Origin: Candidatus Parcubacteria bacterium | GTDB taxonomy: Bacteria; Patescibacteriota; Minisyncoccia; UBA6257; 2-01-FULL-56-20 | Assembly: GCA_003599135.1 (NCBI GenBank) | Contig: QZIV01000021.1 | Coordinates: 1-42,786, forward strand | Length of the DNA stretch: 42,786 nucleotides | Direction of reading: 5' to 3' | Shown here: in pieces, positions 1 to 7,019 of the stretch | Layout: each line of letters begins with the position of its first letter | Numbering within the stretch: position 1 is the first letter of the stretch | Notes under the pieces: generated by a model | Told to the model about the DNA's origin: nothing | Seen by the model: only the letters and a program-made list of their open reading frames with translations | The model's database searches: none | Made by a program: the position numbers and the translations under genes

Positions 1-622
1 GTTTTTCTCCCTTCAGGCACTCATAGCAGGTTTCGGATTCCCACATGCTGTCGCAATCAATGCAATCCTTGCTGCCGATACAGCAAACGAAGTAGTATAA
101 GTCCTCTCCTCCGAGCGTATCGAATGTGAGATAGCAGTTTTTCAAACGGACCGAGTTGTTCGTATAATCGCTGTTTAAATTCGTGTTATCGGTTAAAAGA
201 TTCGGTCGCGGCACTTCTTTCTGCAGAGCGGAGAATTGCGTCATAAAATCTTTTGAGAAGTCAATTTCCCTACCGAACGAGAGTGGATCCCATCCGTCTC
301 CGAACCAAGCTTGGTGTTCGTAGATTTTATAAAGAGTCTTTGAAGGATACGTGCTTATGATTGATTTACCCGAAAGAGCGGAGGTGTTTTTGAAAAGATT
401 ATACGAGTTCACGAACGCACAGCGCCTGCGCAACCTTTCGTTGGAGCTTAACGTCGGAAGCGGCACTCTGATCTTTTTGTAAAAGCTAACGTCGTCCGGC
501 CGGATGTAGAACTCTTCACCGGAAAGCCGACATACCCTCCACTGGCCACCTTTCTCGTCGAGTGCTAGTGCGGAGAAGTATTCGTCGAGCGCCTTATCGA
601 ATTTTGGAGTTTTGGAGGTCAT
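1..622 (-). CDS. Cys-rich zinc-ribbon family paralog 1 (partial, N-terminal Zn module decayed)
   Basis: This is an open frame on the minus strand that runs off the left edge; about 207 codons are visible. The ATG overlaps the TGA of the upstream paralog in an ATGA, so translation is probably coupled. The family signature is clear: FYKKIRVPLPT, then a WDPLSFGREIDFSKDF block, then the Cys-rich central region (NCYLTFDTL, CCIGSKDCIDC, CYECL). Unlike its six sisters, the N-terminal ribbon has lost its metal ligands: CxxC has become VCRLSGEEF and the second pair (FCPxCR) has become LSSNERLRRRC. The second knuckle is also Cys-free (SALSGKSIISTYP). Function unknown. The lost cysteines suggest it no longer binds zinc at that site, or is decaying. 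Confidence 0.8.
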   Translation of the reverse strand, partial: MTSKTPKFDKALDEYFSALALDEKGGQWRVCRLSGEEFYIRPDDVSFYKKIRVPLPTLSSNERLRRRCAFVNSYNLFKNTSALSGKSIISTYPSKTLYKIYEHQAWFGDGWDPLSFGREIDFSKDFMTQFSALQKEVPRPNLLTDNTNLNSDYTNNSVRLKNCYLTFDTLGGEDLYYFVCCIGSKDCIDCDSMWESETCYECLKGEK

Positions 623-2325
623 GCCACTTCTTTAAGATAACAGCTTTCGCAGTAGACGATCGGAAATTCTTCTTCGCTATAGACACTCTGGACACGACTA
701 CCGCATTTGCCGCATGTCCGCCCGCGGAGATTAAGGTGCCTTGCGATAAACGCCAGCCGGCGCTTGTGGCGCTCGAATGGGGCCTCGCGCGGTATGGGGA
801 GTCCCACCCGGCGGTAGAAAGCAAGTTCCATCGGGATGAGCCGATATGCTTTTCCAGACGTTTCACATTTAAGGACCTTATTAAGGACATCATCTTTTAC
901 GTCCTTCACGCCATCCGGTATCTGGTAGTCGGAAAATTGGTAGTGCTGATCTGTTTCGTAGTCGTTCCAGTTGAAACCGCGGGCAAGCGCCTCGTCTCTT
1001 GTGAGCGGGAAATACTCATGCGCCACGGTCTCGTTGTATCCGAAGGGAGAAAGTTCGTATGGAAAAAACTCGCCATAGCGATACGCTCTCCCCTTCCGAT
1101 CCGTATACGGCATTGTGTTCATATGCTCAATGATTTTCGTGCGCAGTTTTTCGTACTCTGCTTTGGGATACTCCTTGTTCAGAATACAGTATGTCTTCTG
1201 CTTCAAGTTGAAGCATCCGAAGCAGTTATGGCAACCGGTCATAAAATCACAGTATTCGATGAACGAAGATGCCCGCACCGCAGCGCGCGTAAATCTAATG
1301 TTTGAGAGCTGTTCCGACCCAGCGAGAAACTCGTAACATCGCTCTCCCCACCAGACGGAGGTCGTGTCGTATGAATCTTTCACTTGGAGCGTGTACATAA
1401 TCCACTTGGAATCTTCGGTCTTTTCCGCGTTCCAGCACTCGGTACAATTTTTGGATTCTTTGATGATATTGCCCGTGGAGTTTACGGTTTTATCCATAAA
1501 GACCGCCCGCTGCGGTTGCGTCTTCCAAAATTCCTCCGATCGTCGTTTGAGCTCGAGGAGGTTTTTATGCGAACCCAAGGAGTTGTTCTTCAAGAACTTC
1601 TGGAAATCCTCTTTTGAAACCGGCTGATTGAAGATGTAATTTTGCTTTCTGCGAAGACCACTGCATCCGAGGATGTTTGAGCATCCCTTGCAGTCGAACG
1701 AAAAGTACGTTTCTTGGCAGTCAAGGCAGAAGATTGAGAAAAACGTTTTGTGGCAGTTTTCGCACAAGATGTTTTCATAATCGAGCTCTCCGTTCATAAG
1801 CCAGAAATTGTCGAAGCAGTCCTTGCATTTCAGGACGTACTGGTTGTACGCGCAGTCCTCGTTGTAGTGGCCGCCGAAGTTCAGGTAGCAGTTCTTGTCG
1901 TCGAGCTCATAGTTCGTCCACGGGCTATTGACCGAGTTTTCGTTGAAAAGCGCAATCTGCGGGATCTCCTCCTGGAGCTCCCGCCATTGCGCGAAGAACG
2001 GCTTTGAAAAGTCGTACTCCCTGCCGTACTGCACCGGATCCCACTTGTCGGAAAAAAAGCAGTCATGGCAGTATACCTTGAAGGGTGTGCCCCCTCTTCC
2101 GATCGGCAAGTCCGGAGAAAACATCGCAATGACGTCTCGCTTACAGAGGTCGCATGGTCGTTTATAGAGCGATCGCTCGTTCCGAAACGCGAAACGACGC
2201 CGAAGCCGACACTGGGGGCAAAACGTCGGAGAGGGAACACGGATTTTTTTATAGAATTCCAGGTCTGCCGGCTGAACGTCAAAATGCGCCTTGCAATCTT
2301 GGCAAGAGGGATTGGGCATACTCAT
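619..2325 (-). CDS. Cys-rich zinc-ribbon family paralog 2 (568 aa)
   Basis: Unknown function; no signal peptide or membrane segment, so probably cytoplasmic. The N-terminal ribbon has ligands at C8/C11 and C36/C39, and the second knuckle at C58/C61 and C86/C89. The central region has two Cys-rich halves, each ending in a conserved block (GCSGLRRKQNYIFNQP near residue 220; CFGCFNLKQKTYCILNKEY near 370). Then come the FFPYELSPFGYNET motif and a short C-terminal ribbon (CGKCG...YCESCYLKEVA). The CxxC usually preceding that ribbon is missing here (REAPFERHKRR). The start overlaps the stop of the 99 aa gene by ATGA, and its own stop overlaps the next paralog's start. Zinc binding is inferred from CxxC spacing. 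Confidence 0.85.
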   Translation of the reverse strand: MSMPNPSCQDCKAHFDVQPADLEFYKKIRVPSPTFCPQCRLRRRFAFRNERSLYKRPCDLCKRDVIAMFSPDLPIGRGGTPFKVYCHDCFFSDKWDPVQYGREYDFSKPFFAQWRELQEEIPQIALFNENSVNSPWTNYELDDKNCYLNFGGHYNEDCAYNQYVLKCKDCFDNFWLMNGELDYENILCENCHKTFFSIFCLDCQETYFSFDCKGCSNILGCSGLRRKQNYIFNQPVSKEDFQKFLKNNSLGSHKNLLELKRRSEEFWKTQPQRAVFMDKTVNSTGNIIKESKNCTECWNAEKTEDSKWIMYTLQVKDSYDTTSVWWGERCYEFLAGSEQLSNIRFTRAAVRASSFIEYCDFMTGCHNCFGCFNLKQKTYCILNKEYPKAEYEKLRTKIIEHMNTMPYTDRKGRAYRYGEFFPYELSPFGYNETVAHEYFPLTRDEALARGFNWNDYETDQHYQFSDYQIPDGVKDVKDDVLNKVLKCETSGKAYRLIPMELAFYRRVGLPIPREAPFERHKRRLAFIARHLNLRGRTCGKCGSRVQSVYSEEEFPIVYCESCYLKEVA

Positions 2326-2621
2326 TTAGATCGATAAATGATTCCTTTTATTCTCTCTACTTCTTCTCGAACCGTTTCGCTTTCGTAATCGCCTCCATGG
2401 GCTGCAGTGCCCTCGTACGAAGGCTTTTTCTGGTCAAGATGGATGTTGAACGTCAAGACGCCGGGCTCTTCCTTCAGGTAAATATGAAATCTGGGGTAAT
2501 CCCCTCCCAGGGGCCGAACGCAGTTCAATTCTCCTTGCGGAGTGTGCGCGATGGGCTTGTATCCCAGCTTCCGCGCGAGGTCGGTGAGGTTGTAGTTGAG
2601 ATTGTTGACTCGGAACGTCAT
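2322..2621 (-). CDS. Conserved small CPR protein (99 aa)
   Basis: A small soluble protein beginning MTFRVNNLNYNLTDLARKLGY, with a polar, acidic C-terminus. It resembles hypothetical proteins I associate with Parcubacteria (pattern 'GELNCVRPLGGDYPRFHIYL', then NIHLDQKKPSYEG). No catalytic motif is evident and I do not assign a function. It lies between two zinc-ribbon paralogs in the same orientation: 26 bases after the upstream one and overlapping the downstream one by ATGA, so it is probably cotranscribed with them. Confidence 0.75.
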   Translation of the reverse strand: MTFRVNNLNYNLTDLARKLGYKPIAHTPQGELNCVRPLGGDYPRFHIYLKEEPGVLTFNIHLDQKKPSYEGTAAHGGDYESETVREEVERIKGIIYRSK

Positions 2622-2626
2622 CTTAT

Positions 2627-2647
2627 TTACGCCACTTCCGCACTGAA
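2627..2647 (-). pseudogene. In-frame remnant of a zinc-ribbon paralog C-terminus
   Basis: Directly after the TAA of paralog 3, in the same frame, lie six codons and a second stop: Phe-Ser-Ala-Glu-Val-Ala-stop. The other family members end in SEVV, KEVA, DEVV, AEIA or AEVV, so this looks like the tail of another copy, left after recombination or gene conversion at the 3' end. It is too short to be conclusive by itself. Confidence 0.45.
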
Positions 2648-4426
2648 TTATACGACTTCACTTTGGTAGCATGCTTCGCAATATACGATGTCTTTTTTGT
2701 CGGGGGCGTGTGTGGTTTCGAATGAAGTTTTACAGGAGTCGCCGTTTTTATGCGATTTATGAGGAAGGTTAAGGTTCGTGTATATATTATTCGAGGACTT
2801 TTTTCCGGCACACATGCATGTCCCGAGATACCATTTGATGGGATTTCGGAGTTTTATTCGTTCATCGTATCGGCAATTGTGGCACTTCCGGGGGATGGGC
2901 AATCCGAAGCGTTTATAGAATTCAAGTTCCGGCGCGATGACGCGATACGCCCGCTTGCACGATGGGCAGCCGATAATTTCTTTGAGGATTTTCTTATCAA
3001 CATCACTGATATGATCCGCAAGATCGCTCGACTGAACGGTAATCGCGAATTCTTTTACTTCGGGATCGCGCCACAAGAAACCCAACTCGAGGGCTTTCGT
3101 TTTGGAGAGCGGAAAGTAGTCGTTCGCGGAAGACTCGTTATAAGCAAGTGGCGAGAATTCGGCAGGAAAAAACTCTCCGTAGCGATACTCCCTCCCCTTT
3201 TTGTCTGTGTACGGCGTGGAGTTCATGTGTTCTATGATTTTTGTGCGGAGTTTTTTGTACTCTTCCGGAGAATATTCCTTATTCAAGATGCAGTATTGTT
3301 TTTTCTTCAGGCCTACGCAGCCAAAGAGATTTTGAGAGGAGTGGCAGGAAAGGCAATACTCGAAATCTTGGCATCCCGGCCAGCAATCAAAGCAGAATTT
3401 GAGGTTTCGGCAGTCCTTTCCGCAGCTTACGCTCTCGTATATGAGTTCCGCGTTGTTGCCCCAGTTCGTGTAATCCCACGAATCCCAGATATCCATCGCC
3501 ATATTTTGGGAATAGCGGACATTGTCCATTTCGATTCCTTGATAGGAATACCTTACGTTCTTCGAGTGATAAACGTAATCGCCGACGACGTTCGTGTTAT
3601 GGGTTCCGTGGATATACTTCATCGGGAACTTGTCCCAGAACTCATACGCGCGCTTCTTCATCGTGCTAAGGTTTTTATATGAGCCGAGGTTAAAACTCTT
3701 TAGGGTTTCCGCGTATTCTTCTTTTGAATAAGGTTTATTGAAAATGTGGTATTTCTTGTGACGCAGATTCACGCAACCGAAGCAATCGCTGCAGTTCTCG
3801 CAGTTCAGCGAGAACCACGTGTTCCTGCAGTTCGAACTCTCGGCCGTGAAAAACGTTTGATAGCAGTCCGTGGTGGAGAACGTTTCATAGCAAAAATCGC
3901 CGCCGTCCGTTTGATAGAAATCAACACTCGACCGCATATTCAAAAACGCGACACCATACAGGCAATCCTCGGACTTGTCTCCGTGCGCTCCGGCGTTAAA
4001 ACAGAGATAACAGTTCTTGAGGTCCGATGCCTGATTGCAGTATTCGCTGTTCACCAGGTTTTTTATTGAGCGCGACGGCCAAGGTACTTCATACGAAAGT
4101 TCTCTCACTTGCTCGAAAAACGGACGCGAGAAGTCGACCTCTCGTCCATATTTCATAGGATCCCACTTATCGGACCACCAATAATCGTGATCGTATATGG
4201 AGATCGGTGATACTTTCGGATATGTAGAAAAGACTTCCTTTCCGGTTCGGGCGTCGGGTTTCCGGAACAGGTGCCGTTCGTTCCAAAATACCATCCGCCG
4301 AGCCGCTCTGCAGTCCGGGCAAAATGTTGGAGGGGGAACTTTTACTTTTTGATAAAATTTCGAATCCTCCGAATCTATGAGAAAATCCGCCTTGCAGTTT
4401 TGACAGGTTTTCCGTTCTTCGGCCAT
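2648..4426 (-). CDS. Cys-rich zinc-ribbon family paralog 3 (592 aa, long C-terminal variant)
   Basis: Start chosen at MAEERKTCQNC (4426). A perfect TATAAT at 4438-4433 lies 6 bases upstream, which excludes the more upstream in-frame starts and implies a leaderless mRNA. The N-terminal ribbon has C8/C11/C36/C39. The second knuckle is Cys-free (KPDARTGKEVFSTYP). The central region has two Cys-rich halves ending in CFGCVNLRHKKYHIFNKPY and LFGCVGLKKKQYCILNKEY. The C-terminus is the long form: CxxC (CHNCRYDERIKLRN), a CMCAGKKS loop with His and Cys, FETTH, and YCEACYQSEVV. Function unknown; binding of several zinc ions is inferred. Confidence 0.85.
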   Translation of the reverse strand: MAEERKTCQNCKADFLIDSEDSKFYQKVKVPPPTFCPDCRAARRMVFWNERHLFRKPDARTGKEVFSTYPKVSPISIYDHDYWWSDKWDPMKYGREVDFSRPFFEQVRELSYEVPWPSRSIKNLVNSEYCNQASDLKNCYLCFNAGAHGDKSEDCLYGVAFLNMRSSVDFYQTDGGDFCYETFSTTDCYQTFFTAESSNCRNTWFSLNCENCSDCFGCVNLRHKKYHIFNKPYSKEEYAETLKSFNLGSYKNLSTMKKRAYEFWDKFPMKYIHGTHNTNVVGDYVYHSKNVRYSYQGIEMDNVRYSQNMAMDIWDSWDYTNWGNNAELIYESVSCGKDCRNLKFCFDCWPGCQDFEYCLSCHSSQNLFGCVGLKKKQYCILNKEYSPEEYKKLRTKIIEHMNSTPYTDKKGREYRYGEFFPAEFSPLAYNESSANDYFPLSKTKALELGFLWRDPEVKEFAITVQSSDLADHISDVDKKILKEIIGCPSCKRAYRVIAPELEFYKRFGLPIPRKCHNCRYDERIKLRNPIKWYLGTCMCAGKKSSNNIYTNLNLPHKSHKNGDSCKTSFETTHAPDKKDIVYCEACYQSEVV

Positions 4427-4462
4427 ACGCATATTATAACCCTCAATACAGAGCAGCATGAG

Positions 4463-4491
4463 TTGACGCTCTATTCAGGTTATGTTATTAA
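4463..4491 (+). promoter_or_regulatory. Promoter of the structured RNA
   Basis: TTGACG (4463-4468), 17-base spacer, TATTAA (4486-4491). The predicted transcription start at 4498/4499 coincides with the 5' strand of the RNA's closing helix. The match is moderate, but its placement agrees independently with the RNA structure. Confidence 0.5.
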
Positions 4492-4497
4492 GTTTTC

Positions 4498-4708
4498 AGC
4501 TCGGACAAGTAAGGTCCTGTTTAGGGGAACGCTGTAGCAGTTTCGCAGAGGCCGGGTTCGATCCCCGGAGGACTGGTTGAAAGGCTAGTACCTAAGCTGC
4601 GTAGCGTAGGTGGGAGGCTGAAACATCACCTTCGGGTGAGAGCGGAGCCGCCAATGAAACACCACCTTGTTTAGCGAGGGCTCGAGACTTTTGTCCGAGC
4701 CCTTTTTT
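4498..4708 (+). ncRNA. Structured RNA with tRNA T-arm-like hairpin and 23S L1-stalk-like domain
   Basis: A plus-strand RNA of about 210 nt between two minus-strand paralogs. A perfect 10-bp closing helix pairs 4499-4508 (GCTCGGACAA) with 4691-4700, followed by CC and six T. Inside is a tRNA-like minihelix: GGTCCT (4513-4518) pairs with AGGACT (4569-4574), directly abutting a 5-bp stem, CCGGG/CCCGG, with the 7-base loop TTCGATC (4552-4568). The 3' half resembles the L1-binding stalk of 23S rRNA: GTAGGTGGGAGGCT (4606-4619), a TCACC-TTCG-GGTGA hairpin, GGAGCCG and TGAAACACCACC, with pairings GGTGG/CCACC (4609-4613/4662-4666) and GGCT/AGCC (4616-4619/4646-4649). It is not recognisable as tmRNA, RNase P, SRP or 6S RNA. 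It may be a stand-alone L1-stalk mimic or a derived rRNA fragment. Confidence 0.6.
4678..4708 (+). terminator. Rho-independent terminator of the structured RNA
   Basis: GGGCTCG (4678-4684) pairs with CGAGCCC (4696-4702), with an 11-base loop, then TTTTTT. The 3' strand is shared with the closing helix of the RNA (4499-4508/4691-4700), so the two pairings are mutually exclusive. Confidence 0.7.
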
Positions 4709-4712
4709 CTTT

Positions 4713-6440
4713 CTATACAACCTCGTCCAAATAGCACTTTTTACAGAGGATTTTGGCTACTTCCTCTTGCGGATAGGAACACTCAAATTCTGTTCCACAT
4801 GTGCTGCAATTTCGTTTGAAAATGCGTAAATTCTTAATCCACTTCCTAAATTTCCCGTTGATTCTGCAAAAAGGGCATTGTCTGGGAAGCGGCAGATTCA
4901 TTTTGCGTAGGAAGTCGAGTTCCATAGAAATTATTTTGAATCCTTTGCCGCACATCTCGCAGGCGACAACTTCTTTCAAGAGATCGTCGGAGGCGTCCTT
5001 GATGTGATCCGGCAGATCCGCCGCTTGCTTTGTCGTGCTGTATGCTCGAGTTTCGGGCTCCGCCCAGGAATATCGCTCCTTGAGAGCTTCGGCTTTCGAT
5101 AGAGGGAAAAGATCGTTTGCAACCGTTTCGTTGTAGGCGAACGGGCTTACTTCTACGGGGAAAAACTCTCCGTAGGCATACGTTCTCCCCTTTCTATCTT
5201 TATAAGGCATCTCGTTCATGTGCTTGATAATTTTCTCTCTGAGTTTTTTGTACTCTTCTTCCGAATAGCGCTTATTCAAAATGCAGAAATCACCTTTTTT
5301 CACCGACACGCAGCCGAAATGGTTTGAGCCGCCCGTCGAGAGTTTCGAGTAATCAGCATTATAGAGGTTAAGGCCCGCCTCTTGGCAGAATTTCAGATTG
5401 GAGGCATATTCTCCGATGATGCATCCCTCATACGACAGAGACATGTTGTTTCCCCAGCCGGACACGTCATAGCAGTCTCTGACGGGCGGGCCGCCGACGA
5501 GAAACAGGTATTTGCAGTCCTGGGCGCCGGTCACCTCAAAACATTCTTTACAGTTTTTTGATTCGAATACATAGTTTCCGCTTATATCCTGGGACATTTC
5601 GTCATGCCGCGGCTTTGGAGCGAAATTTTTCCAGTGTTCTTCGGCAAGGCGCTTGACTTCTTGGTACTGCCGATACGACCCAAGATCCCATTTGCCGATT
5701 TCCCTTAAATATTCTTCTTTCGTGTGGGGTTTATTGAAAATGTGATACTTCTTGTTTCGCAAGTTCGCTGAAGCAAAACAGCTTTGGCAGTTGGCGGAAT
5801 CTTTCGTGAAAAGGCAATCGATGGATTCTATGGTGTGGTTTACGCCGATGCATCGACTGTTTTTAAACGAATGCATCGAGTCATAGCAGAGCTCCGAGAG
5901 CGTTATAAGAGAGCAGTCAAGAATTGATTTACTGTGAAATACGACGACTCCATATGAGCAGTCTTCGTTGTAATCGGCATGGAACACGAGGTAGCAGTTT
6001 TTGAGGTGTCCGCAGTGATTGGTATATGGAGACGTCGCAAGTGTTTCCTTGTCTATTGAAATTCCAAGAAGCGGCACTTTGTGCCAAAGATCATTGATTT
6101 GTTCGAAAAACGGCCTCGAAAAATCGTATTCGCGTCCGTACTCCAGTGGATCCCAGTCGTCAGACCACCAGCAGCGAGGGCAATACACTTTGTGTGGGAG
6201 TTCCGGCCGGTACATCGAGATACCGTCTTTTTTGCAAAGGTCGCATGGGCGGCGGTAGAGATTTAGAAGGTTCCAAAATGCCAAACGCCGCTGGAAGCGG
6301 CATTGGGGACAGAACGTCGGCGGAGGAGTTTCCGTCTTTTTATAAAAATCAAAATCTTCCAGTTCGATTTGAAACTGGCTCTTGCAGTTTTGGCACATTC
6401 TGATTTGCCCCGAGTTTGTCGAGCTGATTTCTTCGTTCAC
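4713..6440 (-). CDS. Cys-rich zinc-ribbon family paralog 4 (575 aa)
   Basis: Starts at GTG (6440); an ATG just before the first CQNC (near 6398) is the alternative. Ligands are C16/C19 and C44/C47 (ribbon) and C66/C69 and C87/C90 (second knuckle). The two Cys-rich halves end in CFASANLRNKKYHIFNKPH and FGCVSVKKGDFCILNKRYS; several cysteines usual in the second half are replaced (DYSKLSTGGSNHFGC). The short C-terminus has CEMCGKGF, CPFC, CSTCG and LCKKCYLDEVV. Unlike its sisters it stands alone: its 5' end is divergent from a membrane-protein gene and its 3' end converges on the structured RNA. Function unknown. Confidence 0.85.
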   Translation of the reverse strand: MNEEISSTNSGQIRMCQNCKSQFQIELEDFDFYKKTETPPPTFCPQCRFQRRLAFWNLLNLYRRPCDLCKKDGISMYRPELPHKVYCPRCWWSDDWDPLEYGREYDFSRPFFEQINDLWHKVPLLGISIDKETLATSPYTNHCGHLKNCYLVFHADYNEDCSYGVVVFHSKSILDCSLITLSELCYDSMHSFKNSRCIGVNHTIESIDCLFTKDSANCQSCFASANLRNKKYHIFNKPHTKEEYLREIGKWDLGSYRQYQEVKRLAEEHWKNFAPKPRHDEMSQDISGNYVFESKNCKECFEVTGAQDCKYLFLVGGPPVRDCYDVSGWGNNMSLSYEGCIIGEYASNLKFCQEAGLNLYNADYSKLSTGGSNHFGCVSVKKGDFCILNKRYSEEEYKKLREKIIKHMNEMPYKDRKGRTYAYGEFFPVEVSPFAYNETVANDLFPLSKAEALKERYSWAEPETRAYSTTKQAADLPDHIKDASDDLLKEVVACEMCGKGFKIISMELDFLRKMNLPLPRQCPFCRINGKFRKWIKNLRIFKRNCSTCGTEFECSYPQEEVAKILCKKCYLDEVV

Positions 6441-6446
6441 CGAGCG

Positions 6447-6475
6447 TTGAAAAACTTATTGATGTATGATACCAT
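6447..6475 (+). promoter_or_regulatory. Promoter of the plus-strand membrane protein
   Basis: TTGAAA (6447-6452), 17 bases, TACCAT (6470-6475), then 7 bases to the ATG at 6483, so the mRNA would be leaderless. TATGAT/TATCAT at 6465-6470 on the two strands could also serve the divergent minus-strand gene. Confidence 0.5.
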
Positions 6476-6482
6476 AGATTGC

Positions 6483-7010
6483 ATGGGTAATTTGCTGCGA
6501 ACGATCTTCGATTTCGTGATCTGGATTTTCGTTCCGTTTATTCTTTTTATGATCATCCGCTATCTTCGCGGCATCCATAAGCGGGCGGAAGACCCAAGGT
6601 ATGCGGATGCGACGAAAAGCGGTTTCCGCGCCGGTTTTATTCTTTTTATCATAATGCTCATCTACGAAGTGGGCGGGTTCTTGAAAGCCGGTTTTCCCGA
6701 TAGAGAGATTTATCAGGGAATTGATCTGCCGCTTGCACTCCTTGGCGCAATCGTCGGTTTTGTGCTTTTCTCCGGAGGGAAGCGGGTGCTGCCAGCACAA
6801 GTGAGCGGCTGGATCACGCTTGTTATGACATTCATTTCTTTCTACGCCCTCCTCCATTATCTCTTCATCCGAACCTACAACGAGCCCCTTCTTTCGCTTA
6901 TCCTCGGCATAACATTTGGGGCACTCGCCCACTCTGCGACGTCCCCTACGACGCTCCAGGAGTTCCTCCACCCGGGAAGCTCGGAGCACGACACGCATTC
7001 GCTTCTCTGA
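6483..7010 (+). CDS. Polytopic membrane protein (175 aa)
   Basis: Start placed at MGNLLRTIFDF because the -10 box lies 7 bases before it; an ATG at 6462 is less likely. About five hydrophobic segments are visible: FVIWIFVPFILFMIIRYL (residues 10-28), FRAGFILFIIMLIYEVGGFL (near 45), LALLGAIVGFVLFSG (near 82), WITLVMTFISFYALLHYLFI (near 107) and LLSLILGITFGALAHS (near 135). No known family recognised. It is the only plus-strand protein gene inside the zinc-ribbon array, transcribed away from paralog 4 and converging on paralog 5 with a 9-base gap. Function unknown. Confidence 0.75.
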   Translation: MGNLLRTIFDFVIWIFVPFILFMIIRYLRGIHKRAEDPRYADATKSGFRAGFILFIIMLIYEVGGFLKAGFPDREIYQGIDLPLALLGAIVGFVLFSGGKRVLPAQVSGWITLVMTFISFYALLHYLFIRTYNEPLLSLILGITFGALAHSATSPTTLQEFLHPGSSEHDTHSLL

Positions 7011-7019
7011 ATCCGAGGC

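Noticed and set aside
562-3682. Long plus-strand frames opposite the zinc-ribbon genes (for example 562-1305 and 2750-3682)
   Set aside because: They are antisense shadows of strongly supported minus-strand genes with conserved Cys motifs; no own start signals, and no recognisable protein features.
4551-4575. A tRNA gene at the TTCGATC hairpin
   Set aside because: The T-arm and a short acceptor-like helix are present, but there is no anticodon arm of proper size, and only 32 bases between acceptor and T-arm; it is part of the larger structured RNA.
4498-4708. tmRNA, RNase P RNA, SRP RNA or 6S RNA
   Set aside because: No tag-peptide frame or tmRNA ends, no RNase P GAGGAAAGTC or ACAGAA cores, no SRP GGAAGCAGC loop, and no long rod with central bubble.
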